Program-made: the position numbers and the translations under genes
In this document: positions 41,700-51,574 of the stretch, piece by piece
How the letters are laid out: each line of letters opens with the position of its first letter
How positions within the stretch are numbered: the stretch's first letter is position 1
The notes under the pieces: generated by a model
Told to the model about the DNA's origin: nothing
The model's database searches: none
The model's input: the letters and a program-made list of their open reading frames with translations, nothing else
DNA from: Bipolaris cookei
Lineage: Eukaryota; Ascomycota; Dothideomycetes; Pleosporales; Pleosporaceae
DNA: 64,000 nucleotides
Direction: 5' to 3'
Assembly: GCA_002286855.1 (NCBI GenBank)
Contig: NRSV01000073.1
Span: 1 to 64,000, forward strand

Positions 41700-41927
41700 A
41701 CGAGGGTAATAATAAAATCCATCCATCCTTATATCCTCATTGCTTCCAGTCCTGATATCTCGAGATGCACTGGCATCTGCCCTCTTGGCGAGATGTCTCG
41801 TCTTGGCGGGATGTCGATCATGTGACCTAGCGCGCCCCGCGCTGATCATTACCTTTTGACGGGTACTTGATCGGCTCCCAATCTCGTCCTCTCGTCAAGG
41901 AGAGAATCCTTCCTGTTACTTGTAACA
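41700..41927 (-). repeat. LTR fragment, TGTTAC family, GAGATG variant
   Basis: The minus strand begins TGTTACAAGTAACAGG at 41927, with the AAGGTAATGATCA block and a mutated E-box (TCACATGA). CATCTCG/CGAGATG motifs (41757-41820) follow, then a GATATAAGG TATA-like site. Matches 8747-9012 and 1-104 at the terminus. Confidence 0.6.
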
Positions 41928-42450
41928 GCACATTGCGCTTGTCTATATACACACATGTTGCGGAGAGTCCGAGGGTCCGGAAAAGAAAGTGTCACGTTAC
42001 ACCGTGCGTCCCGGCACATAGGGATGGACGTTACTCGTGTGCCCAGAAGATACACCCGGACATGGATGTTTCTTTGAGGCGTTTCCCATATCGAGCATTT
42101 TCCATTGTTGTGAATTCTAACCTGAAACAACAGGGTTTGCGAAAAGCAATTGGTAGATGCGGGGCACCGAAAGTAGACTAGCTTGAGTGGTCGCAGCTCC
42201 ACTCAATCGATCCACGGTCGCCTCGAGAACAATCATTATTTCAACCTCGACCAGCAATACCTTCATCAACCACCTTTCGCGCTTTCGCTTTTTCTTCTTC
42301 TCTCTTCATCAACGTGCCTACCGCCTTTTACTAATTTGCGCACACTTCCCCACGACTTTTGGGAAGCTTCGTCACCTCCCCTTTACGCGTCCCTATTCGC
42401 GTCGCGTCAAGCCTACTACGTTACCTACACAGCCCAGTCCTCGCACAATC
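41928..42450 (+). promoter_or_regulatory. Promoter and 5' leader of the Tho1-like gene
   Basis: No gene here. 42230-42440 is pyrimidine-rich (ttcgctttttcttcttctct), a common feature of highly used fungal promoters and leaders. It ends in an AATC-ATG start context. Confidence 0.4.
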
Positions 42451-43278
42451 ATGACGGAATACGCGAAGATGAAGAATGACGAGCTGTCGGCGCTCCTCAA
42501 AGAGCGCAAGCTACCTCACACTGGAAAGAAGGCCGAGATGGTCGAACGCTTACAAAAAGACGATGAGAAGGCCAGCGCGAAGCATGTTGCAGGCGCAGAG
42601 GATGAGATTGATTGGGATGATGATGAAGCTGCTGCGGCACCCGCGCCTGCGACAGCAGCGCCTGCTGAGGCTGTCACTTCCAACAAAGAGACAGTCGAAA
42701 AGACCGGAGGTGAGGGCCAGCCGCCGAACCCGCAAGCAGTACCAAACCAAGTAGCTGATATCGATTCCGCCAAAACCGACGACCTGACTGCAGACGTCGC
42801 AGCTGAAGGTACTGTGGAGGGAGCCATAAAGACCGAGCCAGAGGAGAAGAAGGAAGAGCCCGTTTCTGATTACTCAAGAGGCCTTGCCGCAACGAACCTT
42901 GACGAAGAGATTGAGAAGCGCAAGAAGCGCGCCCTCAAGTTCGGCACAAAGTTCGAAGATGACGAAGGTCTTAAAAAGTTAGAAAGGGCCAAGAAGTTTG
43001 GAGAGGTTGGACCACCCAAGGGTCTTGACGAGGCTCTGCCAGAGCGCCGCCAGAAGCGTGGACGCGAAGGTGGTGATGATGCTGCTAGCAACAAGCGCCG
43101 CGAATCTGGACGTACTGGAGGCCGAGGAGGACGTCGGGATAACCGGAATAGGGATGGCCGGGATGATCGTCGTAGCGAGAATAAGAGTAGCGGTGGAGGA
43201 GGAAACAGCTGGATGAGCGAGAAGGACCGGGCTGCAGCAGAGGTCAGGAAAGCCAAGTTCGCAAAGCCAGCTGCTTGA
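42451..43278 (+). CDS. SAP-domain protein, Tho1/MOS11-like mRNA biogenesis factor
   Basis: 275 residues from ATG 42451. The frame is open upstream but that part is the leader. Residues 1-35 form a SAP motif (YAKMKNDELSALLKERKLPHTGKKAEMVERL), a DNA/RNA-binding helix pair. The middle is acidic and low-complexity (DWDDDE, Ala/Pro-rich, EEKKEE). About 165-215 is the Tho1_MOS11 C-terminal RNA-binding region (DEEIEKRKKRALKFG, LKKLERAKKFG). The tail is RGG/Arg-Gly-rich (GRTGGRGGRRDNRNRD). Yeast Tho1 acts with the THO complex in co-transcriptional packaging and export of mRNA, and this protein is expected to be nuclear. It is intronless, and the first clearly conserved gene after the repeat zone. Confidence 0.9.
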   Translation: MTEYAKMKNDELSALLKERKLPHTGKKAEMVERLQKDDEKASAKHVAGAEDEIDWDDDEAAAAPAPATAAPAEAVTSNKETVEKTGGEGQPPNPQAVPNQVADIDSAKTDDLTADVAAEGTVEGAIKTEPEEKKEEPVSDYSRGLAATNLDEEIEKRKKRALKFGTKFEDDEGLKKLERAKKFGEVGPPKGLDEALPERRQKRGREGGDDAASNKRRESGRTGGRGGRRDNRNRDGRDDRRSENKSSGGGGNSWMSEKDRAAAEVRKAKFAKPAA

Positions 43279-44538
43279 GCTTCGAAACATAGTGGTGATG
43301 ATTTTCTTGAGTTGGTGCAGGAGCGCCCAAGGAGCAACTTGGACAGAACTTCGATCCCGCGAACGGACCCAGCTAAGCAGCTTGGACAGCACCGGCGCGG
43401 TTGTGTAACATTTCTTGCGGGCTATACTTTCCAGACTGCCGGACGAACTGCGATTGTCGATTTCTCAAACACTTGACGGATATATCAATTGAAAGCTGAT
43501 TTCTCTACTCGGACGTTTCATTTTCTCTTCGCGGCTTACTACTTGTATACCACCAAGCTCGGAGCTCCCCTCTTTAAATTATAGAGGTAGTAATCAGCAT
43601 CCATAAGAAAACACTAGTACGCCATAAGATGTAAATGGGATTCCATCGACAGTATATGGCGTTTGAAACCTAAAGCCGGATGCTTTCCGCTATACCAATA
43701 ATCAAAACTAGCTTAAAACGAGCGTATATTCACAAACATCCAATGATGAAGTACACCGTTCATTTGGGACATAGCGTCAACCCACATTGCCGGGTCGCGA
43801 TGAGGAGTTATTGCTACATGCCGGTGCAGCGACGGAACGATCTGGACTTGTATGTAGCTCTCTTTCCCGTTCCAATCGGCACGCACTCTAGCTTGGATTG
43901 CTGATAATCGGCCCTTATAGTTTCGTATAGTAGTGCCGTAACACGCGATTGCTGCTGATGACACCAATGGACCAATGATAGATATTTGCTGCCCTCTGCA
44001 AGGAGCTTGTCAAATGCCTTTCATTACTCTGCTATAGGTCACGTGTAGGCGTTAGTCACTGCATTACTCCGACCTCGGCAGCTGCCGTTCGTCTCCGCAC
44101 CCAGACGTGCCAACGCAGCCAAAGAGGAAGAGGCTTAGCTATTCCCAAGGATGATGAGCACATACGCATACGCTAGAAAATTTGTGGGGCACTTTATACA
44201 ACGGATCCATTTCTGCGCATGATGTGTTTATTCCGCGTATGATGTTATTATTCCGCATGCCGGACTACTCTCTCTCTCTGTTCCGACTCCGATTTCTATT
44301 TCTGCACACTGACATCCTTCTCACAGACTCTGTTTTACCAAGAGAGAGTTTGTGCTTTAATGTTAGATCTAAACAAAGTCGTCTGTCATAACTTGGAATG
44401 CCTTGAGTCGGGATAATCTCTTGGGCAAACTCGAAACACACCCCCACTGTTGCTGAAAAAAAAACCCATTTCAAAAGCTTCATCAAAGTAGAAGGAAAAA
44501 GCAGAAAGAGAAAGAGAAAAGGTTGCGAAGACGTCCAG
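43279..44538. other. Intergenic, no gene seen
   Basis: The 3' UTR of the Tho1-like gene and, from about 44160, the promoter/leader of the transporter gene. The middle has no supported ORF or RNA gene. Confidence 0.4.
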
Positions 44539-46286
44539 ATGATGCCGCATTCGATAGTCGGGGACAAGGGGCCCATCGATGACAAAGCTGTCTCGCGGGA
44601 CGAATACAGCTGTACTTCATCTGAACAGCACAGCGAAGAGCTAGCCAAGCAGCATAACGAAAAAGACGCGACAGGAAGCAACAGCATGACACCAGACAAA
44701 GAAGCGCAACTAGATGCACGTTCAACACTCACCACCGAATCCGGCCTGCCACCTGCTCCCGACGGTGGAATCCACGCTTGGCTCAAAGTCCTGGGCGGCT
44801 TCTTAATTTACATGAACATCTGGTGCGTCCTTCCCTATCCCCAGCATTATCACTGACTTCTCCCAAATTCGCCAAGCAACCTTGTTTAAAACATCATACA
44901 CAAACACGAACTCGAATACTTATCATCATGATTTACTCACAGGGGTTTCACCTTAACCTACGGCGCATTCCAATCCTACTACCGCACCTCGCTCCTCTCC
45001 TCCTCATCAGCATCCGCTATATCCTGGATCGGCACAGTCCAAGCCTGGCTCCTAATCGTCGTCGGCGTTCTCTCTGGCCCACTCTTCGATCTCGGATACT
45101 TCCGCTCTATGCTCCTCGTCGGCAACCTTCTCGTTGTATTCGGTGTCATGATGTTGAGTCTGTCAACCAAGTACTGGCAAGTCTTCCTCAGCCAGGGTAT
45201 ATGCATGGGCTTGGGCTCTGGGCTACTTTATATCCCCAGTTTGGCCATGGTAAGCGTGTGGTTCGATAAGAGAAGGAATGTTGCGTTGGGAATGGTTATG
45301 AGTGGAATTGCTGTTGGTACGTCCCCGTCCCCCCCCCCTCCCTCTTCCTTTCAATCCCCCATACACATCTACAACCCCACACCCGATCCGAAATGAATGA
45401 AAAAGGCTAACAATAGATACCAGGAGCAATCATCTACATAACAATGTTTGACCGCCTCGTCCACCGCGTTTCCTTCCCCTGGGCCATCCGCTCCCTTAGC
45501 TTTGTCGCCCTCGTCACCGCCCTCCTCTCCATCCCCGCTCTCCTCTCCGGCTCAGCCTGGCTCAACAAACCGCGCAAACGCCGCGCCCTCTTCGATAAAT
45601 CTGCCCTTCACGACCGTCTCTTTCTCATCTTCACTCTCTGCTCTTTCACCGCTTTTCTCGGTTACAATGTCCCGTATTTCTACATCCCGACATATGCGCG
45701 CGAGCGCCTGGGGAGCGACGAGAGTACCGCATTGTACACGCTTGTGATGGCTATTGCAGGGAGTTTTTTCGGGAGATTGGGAATGGGGTTTTTGGCGCAT
45801 CGTGTGGGGCCGATCTTGACCTGGATGCTGTGTACGACGTGCAGTGGGATTTTGGCGCTCAGCTGGATGTCGATTGAAGATGAGAAGAGTTTTAGGGCTT
45901 TTAGTATTTTGTGGGGTAGGTTTCTCATTCCCTCTTCTTTTCCCTTTTCCTTTCTGGCACGTTTTTCAGGGAGAGAGACTAGTGCTGATTGTCCCTTAGG
46001 CTTCTTTTCAGCAGGTCTCGTCACCGTCCCCGCGGCGGCATTTGCAAGTATCACTACAGATATGTCGCGGCTCGGTACCCGACTCGGTATGTCGTGGAGT
46101 GTAAGCAGTGTGGCCACGCTTATTGGCGCGCCGATTGTGGGTGCGCTGCTCAAGAGTGATAATGGGCGGACAAACTTTATTAGTGTGCAGTTGTGGAGTG
46201 GTATTTTCCTTTTGCTGGGAACCGGGACTTTGGTCGTTTTGTGGGCTCTTGTAGTCAGAAAGCAGAAGAATGGGTGGAAAGTATAA
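44539..46286 (+). CDS. MFS transporter, monocarboxylate-porter type
   Basis: Four exons: 44539-44822, 44943-45316, 45424-45915, 46000-46286 (introns GTGCGT..CAG, GTACGT..CAG, GTAGGT..TTAG). They encode 478 residues, typical for the family. The N-terminus is hydrophilic, then PDGGIHAWLKVLGGF opens helix 1, the MCT/Mch signature (DGG-x-x-AW). Further markers are GVFQSYY-like GAFQSYYRTS, the loop YFDKRRNVALGM after helix 4, and PYFYIPTYA in the second half. About 12 membrane helices are expected. Fungal members are often annotated as monocarboxylate or riboflavin carriers, but substrates are rarely proven, so the substrate is open. An in-frame ATG at 44542 is an alternative start. Confidence 0.85.
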
Positions 46287-46475
46287 GGGTTGGTATGGTG
46301 ATGGATTACATATGGGTTTTGGGGTAAAAAAAATTCGTCGTTTCATTTACATATTTGCATATCTGCATATTCTGGGTTAAAATTACATGAGGATTCAAAT
46401 ATGACGGAACACATGGTAAGGCGTGCGACTAAGGAATCAAAAAAAAACTTGGATAATATATATTTTACAGGAGCC

Positions 46476-48489
46476 TCAAACAGCATATTTATAACCCTCA
46501 CTCTGCTTATACCGCCACCAACCCTTCTCCCCTTCACATTCCTTTCCCTCAGTCTCAGACCCCTTATCCGTACTCCACATACTCCCACTCTCCCTCGCAA
46601 TCACAACCGTCGAGTTCCCCAGTGTGTGGTCCGTATCGCCTCTATTGGCAACGCCCATAGCCCCAGCAGCACCCCCTCTCCGCCACAGACTCGCCTGCAA
46701 CTCATACACATCATCCTTCTCGCCCGCCAGCTCCTCCAACCTCGCACGCTTGGGTTCTGGAACAAGAAAGCTCGTCAGCATACCAAGGAACATGAAGAGA
46801 GCGAAAATCTGCATGACGCCGTGGATCCAAGGTGTGGGGTTATCATGTGTTGCCCCCCTTTTAATCATGGGCGCAAAGAATATCTGCGCAAATACCGCTC
46901 CTAACTTTCCCATTCCGGCGCTGAATCCATGCGCGGTACTGCGTACTCTTGTCGGAAAGATTTCCGCGGGTGTGATAAACGTGGTAGCGTTTGGACCAAA
47001 GTTGAAAAAGAACTGGGCGAGCACGTAGAGAGCTAGCAAGTGTTTTTTCGTAAGGTGTTGCCATGCGAAGCCCAGGACGCAGAATATTACTGTTAGGATG
47101 GCGAAGCCAGCTATTTGGATGGGTTTGCGGCCTATTTTATCGACAGTGAAGACAGTGAGCCAATAACCTGGGAGCGCGCCGACGCAGATGAGCACGATTT
47201 GGCCGGTGGCGGTGTTGCGGAGGTACATGTAGAGATTTTCGCCTTGCTCGAAACCCATGATGGCCATTAGAGATGCGGAACTGAAGCCTAGGCCGTAAAA
47301 TGCAAGGTCAAGGAAACTAGAGGGCGATTAGTTGGGATGGGGTGTTGGGATGGGGTGGGACTGAGGGAGTCGTACAACCAAGACATCGAGGTTCCAAAGA
47401 GCCGGATGGCTTGACACTTTTGCGAGAAAAATCGGAATAGTTCTACTAGCGAAGGTCGCGGTGTCTTGTACTTGGCCATTTCGCTGCGGGCTTGCGCCTG
47501 GGCGACGGGATCGATCTCATTTCCTTGCTTGCCGTAGCAGTACTTTCTCGCGTCGACAGAAGCCTTCTCAACATCGTACAGCACATCGAACGTGTATCTT
47601 GGTGTCTCGGGAACTGTCAGTCGGTAGTATAATGCGAACCAGCCGGGAATGCCGCCGAATGCAATGATGATGCGCCACATCTTGTCTACGTGTACTGCAC
47701 ATTGCCCTACGCATTCACCGACTCCTGTTGCTAAGACTAGATGATCTTTGTAAATGACAACCACTATGAGTGTTACCAATGCCGAAGCCAACTGCCCAAG
47801 GCCTTGCATTGCAAAGACGGCGGCTATAATGCCTCCTCGGTAGCGTGTACTGGCGAATTCAGCTGTGATGACAGCACTGAGTGGATCTAGAATGGTCGTT
47901 AGCGTTTCTGCGAACCTGCGTATCTGATGCCAACCCGAATTTCTAAAGTAGGAAAAAAGACTGGAAATCAAACTTACAGTCGCCACCCACACCAATTCCC
48001 ATGATGACACGATAGAAGATAAGAACACCGACAATGGACAGGGTAGAAGATTCTCCGCAAAGTGATTGCGCGAGGGTCGTTGCGATGATGATCATGAGCT
48101 CAACACCGTACATTCTTTTTCGTCCAAGATAATCGCCCAAGTATCCAAAGACGCACTGTCCAAAGATTGCGCCGGCAGAAGTGGCGACTTTGATGGTTGT
48201 ATCGGCATTATGAGGCATGATACCACGGTTGTCTGCATCTTGCCAATACACAATGCCCAGCAATATGACTGTGAGATTGATTGCAAACAGCTGAGTGTAC
48301 TTGTTAGTTATGTCTCAGTATTGTCGGTTTCATTTTCAAACATACACTGTAAGCATCTGTAAAGAAACCTATGCCAGTGACCACAGCTAGGCGTACATGA
48401 TACCATCCAAAGGGTGCTTTATCCACCTCAGCGAGGGCCATGCGCCGGCGCTCATTGGGGTCTGCAATATGAGTCTGGTAGCCCCCCAT
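46476..48489 (-). CDS. Pho84-type inorganic phosphate/H+ symporter
   Basis: Four exons: 48346-48489, 47978-48290, 47376-47886, 46476-47316. Introns are 48291-48345, 47887-47977 and 47317-47375, each placed by restored family motifs. They encode 602 residues. The order is GFFTDAYSLFAIN (helix 1 signature of the PHS family), GQCVFGYLGDYLGRKRMYG loop, GIGVGGDYPLSAVITAEF, a long central loop with VPETPRYTFDV, SWFFLDLAFYG, then TVDKIGRKPIQ, NFGPNATTFITPAEIFPTRVRSTAHG. The conserved Asp of GGDYPLS and the FGPN motif are present. It imports phosphate at the plasma membrane. PHO-pathway control is likely by family, but no regulator site was identified here. The C-terminal tail is long and acidic. Confidence 0.92.
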
Positions 48490-50460
48490 TAGTAGGGCCG
48501 TGGTATCAGGTTGTGTCGATCACTACTTACATAGACGCCAGGGACATCTCGGTACGCCGCATTTCCAGTACGTCCAAAAGATGGCATAACTAGCAGTCAA
48601 GGCGAGTGCTCTGGAAGAAAATTGACCTTCAAACTCAAAGATGACTGACAAGAGTAGACGCGACGACAACGAATAGATGAGGTTGGCCACGTCGGAGTAT
48701 ATGGACATAAGCCGGTGGTATTCGGCGATCAAACTGTGCCATGGAATCGCAAAGCGAGTCAATATAGCACCCTCCAGCATACCACTGCAGGGACGAGTTG
48801 GCATTACGAACGCGAGGTCCATGCCGAGGGGCCGAGGGGCCGAGACCAGGTTGGACCATACGTCCAAATGCCATCCCGCTGGACACCAATTGGTAGAGAT
48901 CCCCAAAGGGCCTTAAAGGGCCCCAAAGGGCCTTAAAGGGCCCCAAAGGGGCCCAGCCAGAATGACAGTACAAGCATAGCGATAGGGCTTAGCTGTGAAC
49001 GCTGTGCGGGAAGCCTTTCGGGGTTGCACCACAGGGACAAGCACGAGCTCACGTTCTCGCCCCTGATTGGCTGCACACCCAACACCTCAAAACGGCACCC
49101 ATGCCAACCTCGACATCGACGGCACGCCTCGTGTCTCGTTCAGCCCGTATGTTGTTTGAGAGGCACAATTGAGCCATGTGCCGTAGGATGGCGTGACATG
49201 TCCGCGGTGCCATGAAGCATTGTATTGGGATGCTGCCGTGGTTTTAATACTGCGATGACGAGTGCTTCAGTCCTTGGAGCGGAATGGCTACCGAAATTCA
49301 GACCTTCCATGTGGGAGTAAGCAGCTTCCAGTGTGCCGAGTCACAATCTGCCATGCTCTCCAGCCGTCCTGGCTTGTGCTTGACTGCTTGGGTGAAGGAA
49401 CGTATTGGTGGCGGCCTCAAGTCTGCGCGTCTCGCACACGTTCAGATATGGTTTTTGGACACAAATGTCAGATACCTACTGGGCCGCGTACACACAGCAA
49501 TCTTGGTCAGATACAACCAGCCAGTGACACGGAGTTTTAGAGGGTCTTGTGAGCAAGCGCCATTCGTGCATCACCTTGCGGACAGGATACGTGCAAGGAT
49601 TGTCGCGAGCGCTCCTGAAGTCGAAGCTGGATTGGCTATGTAGCCTAGAGTCCCGCGTGGGGGTCTTGAGGCGATTCCCATGACTTCCGTAGATAATACT
49701 CCACGCGTCCAAGGCGCAACACGAGTCTCTCTTCTTGCTATGCGTTTCATAGCTTCGTGTTCAGCTCTTCATTCTATGAATGAAGCTCTGATCCAATCAA
49801 GTCCAATCAAGTCCACTCAAGTGCATCTGTTGCTATGTCTTGCGGGTCAGTTCAAGAGTCTACAAATTCCTAGTACAAGCCAGACCATCTCTCCAGTACG
49901 CCAAATAGAAGTCAAAGATGACATGTTCGAAAAGCAGAGCTGAGACAGGGTCCTTGGTGCAGTACACCAAGTGTAGACTAATCGTCGTACATTAGTACCC
50001 TCCACAGCCTCAACCTTGCAAAGTAGGCTTGGTACTCTAGCATCAAGATTCAAGCCAACGCTTCTGTTATGCTCGATTAATCTATATGATTTGTGCCCAT
50101 TTTGTGAAGATGTCATCAATATATAAGCTATCTATGCTATCCTTTCGTCTTCCCAAGGTAGCTGTGTGCGGTGCCGCCTTGACTGGGACAGAGTTCGATC
50201 GTACATAGACCCAATAGCTCTCGGTAACTGGCGCGTATCATAATGGACACTGTTCGTATTTTTATAGTTTTGATGGTCGTTGCGTGACGGTGTTGGGGTG
50301 AGTCCTTTGGCTGTTGGCTGGTTGCGCTTTGGTGTGAATTGCGCTAAGCCAAAATCGACTAGTCTCACACAATGTTCGAAATTCGCTACCCGAGACTTCT
50401 CCAAAGCGCACGACAATTCGCGACAACACCACCCTCCGATACTAACAACAGCGTCACAAG
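48490..50460. other. Intergenic, no supported gene
   Basis: ORFs such as 49284-49643 (119 codons) show no domain or start context and were not accepted. The interval holds a GC-rich tandem repeat (48901-48951) and, at its right end, the promoter and leader of the L37 gene. Confidence 0.45.
48901..48951. repeat. 20-bp tandem repeat, 2.5 units
   Basis: CCCCAAAGGGCCTTAAAGGG at 48901-48920 and 48921-48940, then 11 bases of a third unit. Each unit contains the near-palindrome GGGCCTTAAAGGGCCC when joined to its neighbour. Confidence 0.85.
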
Positions 50461-50518
50461 GTATGTTCCTCTGCCAATTTGCTGTTTCTGCCCAATCACT
50501 GACGAATATTTTGAATAG
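50461..50518 (+). other. Probable 5' UTR intron of the L37 gene
   Basis: CAAG|GTATGT at 50461, a pyrimidine-rich stretch, a CTGAC branch site and TTGAATAG at 50518, 12 bp before the L37 start codon. Leader introns are common in fungal ribosomal protein genes. Confidence 0.5.
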
Positions 50519-50530
50519 TCCCCAGCCAAA

Positions 50531-51043
50531 ATGAGTACGCTGCGCTCCCACATGCCCGTTGGACCTCGAGCTTGGAGACTGACTATGATATAGCGAAGGG
50601 TACCTCCAGTTTCGGAAAGCGCCACAACAAGACGCACACGCTCTGCAGGCGTTGCGGTACGTAATTCCTCCCTGAGCGATGGCACTGGACATACAGTGGC
50701 TTGAATTGGAGCTGTTGAGAGAGGAACAACATCGGCAACAGGGACTGACGGGAAATCTACAGGTCGCCGATCCCTTCACATCCAGAAGCACACGTGCGCC
50801 TCATGCGGCTACCCTGCTGCTAAGACCCGCAAGTGTACGTTTACCTAGAGTGCAAACGCGCGCACACGGAAGCAGACAAGCAATTAACACAGGACAGTCA
50901 ACTGGGGCGAGAAGGCCAAGCGAAGGAAGACCACCGGTACCGGCCGCATGCGATACCTCAAGACCGTCAACCGCAAGTTCAGCAACGGATTCCAAACCGG
51001 TACCCCCAAGGGTGCCAAGGGCCCCACCGTCAACTCCTCATAA
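50531..51043 (+). CDS. RPL37: 60S ribosomal protein L37 (eL37)
   Basis: Four exons: 50531-50534 (only ATGA), 50594-50656, 50763-50834, 50898-51043. Introns are 50535-50593, 50657-50762 and 50835-50897. The product is 94 residues, the family length. It reads MTKGTSSFGKRHNKTHTLCR, then the zinc-finger pairs CRRC and CASC flanking SLHIQKHT. The rest is AAKTRKFNWGEKAKRRKTTG, MRYLKTVNRKF, and a TPKGAKGP tail, all diagnostic of eL37. It is a component of the large ribosomal subunit near the exit tunnel, binding 25S/5.8S rRNA. The tiny first coding exon hides the gene from simple ORF searches. CTGAC branch sites precede the first acceptor. Confidence 0.95.
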
Positions 51044-51488
51044 ACGAATCGACACTATGAGTGGGCGAAGTGCGGAGTAGAGGCGCGATGAAGGCCATTC
51101 GGAACGGGTGCATGATCGTAAAGCGGGGTTCTTCTACAAGCAAATGGTATTGCTCGGCATGGGGCGTTCTGTCATCCCTCTCCCGGTTGCTTGTCCATCC
51201 TACATGACGAATGAGGATGGCCATGACCGTTTGAGCGTATAGCTCTGGAGGCACAACTACGGAAAATTTTCATCATGTTCTCTCGGAATGAAGTCTTGAA
51301 ATGAAAGCATGAATCAAGCCAACTGCTATGCCGAAACCCGTCGAAGCTATGTTGTTTGTTGAGTGATTGGGAATATACAGAAACGCCTTTTTGACAGCCA
51401 ACACTGACCTATTTATGCATCTCGCAGGCTTATATCAGACTGTCTTGGGAAAAGCTGTATGATGCGCATAACATGTATTAACTAGAAC

Positions 51489-51532
51489 ATGCTACAACAC
51501 CAACAACAACAACAACAAAAACAACAAAAACA
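51489..51532. repeat. (AAC)n microsatellite
   Basis: An interrupted run of CAA units at 51495-51530 in the 3' region downstream of the minus-strand F-box gene. Confidence 0.8.
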
Positions 51533-51574
51533 GCCGGAAATTGAACATTGCACATGTACTCTCGTCCAGACACA

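Noticed and set aside
42187..42450. N-terminal extension of the Tho1-like protein
   Set aside because: The open frame is pyrimidine-rich leader; the SAP domain starts right after ATG 42451, as in the family.
48901..48951. CRISPR-like array
   Set aside because: The direct repeat has no spacers, and the organism is eukaryotic.
49284..49643. 119-codon plus-strand ORF between phosphate transporter and L37
   Set aside because: No domain, no splice partners and no promoter-like context; kept only as a note.
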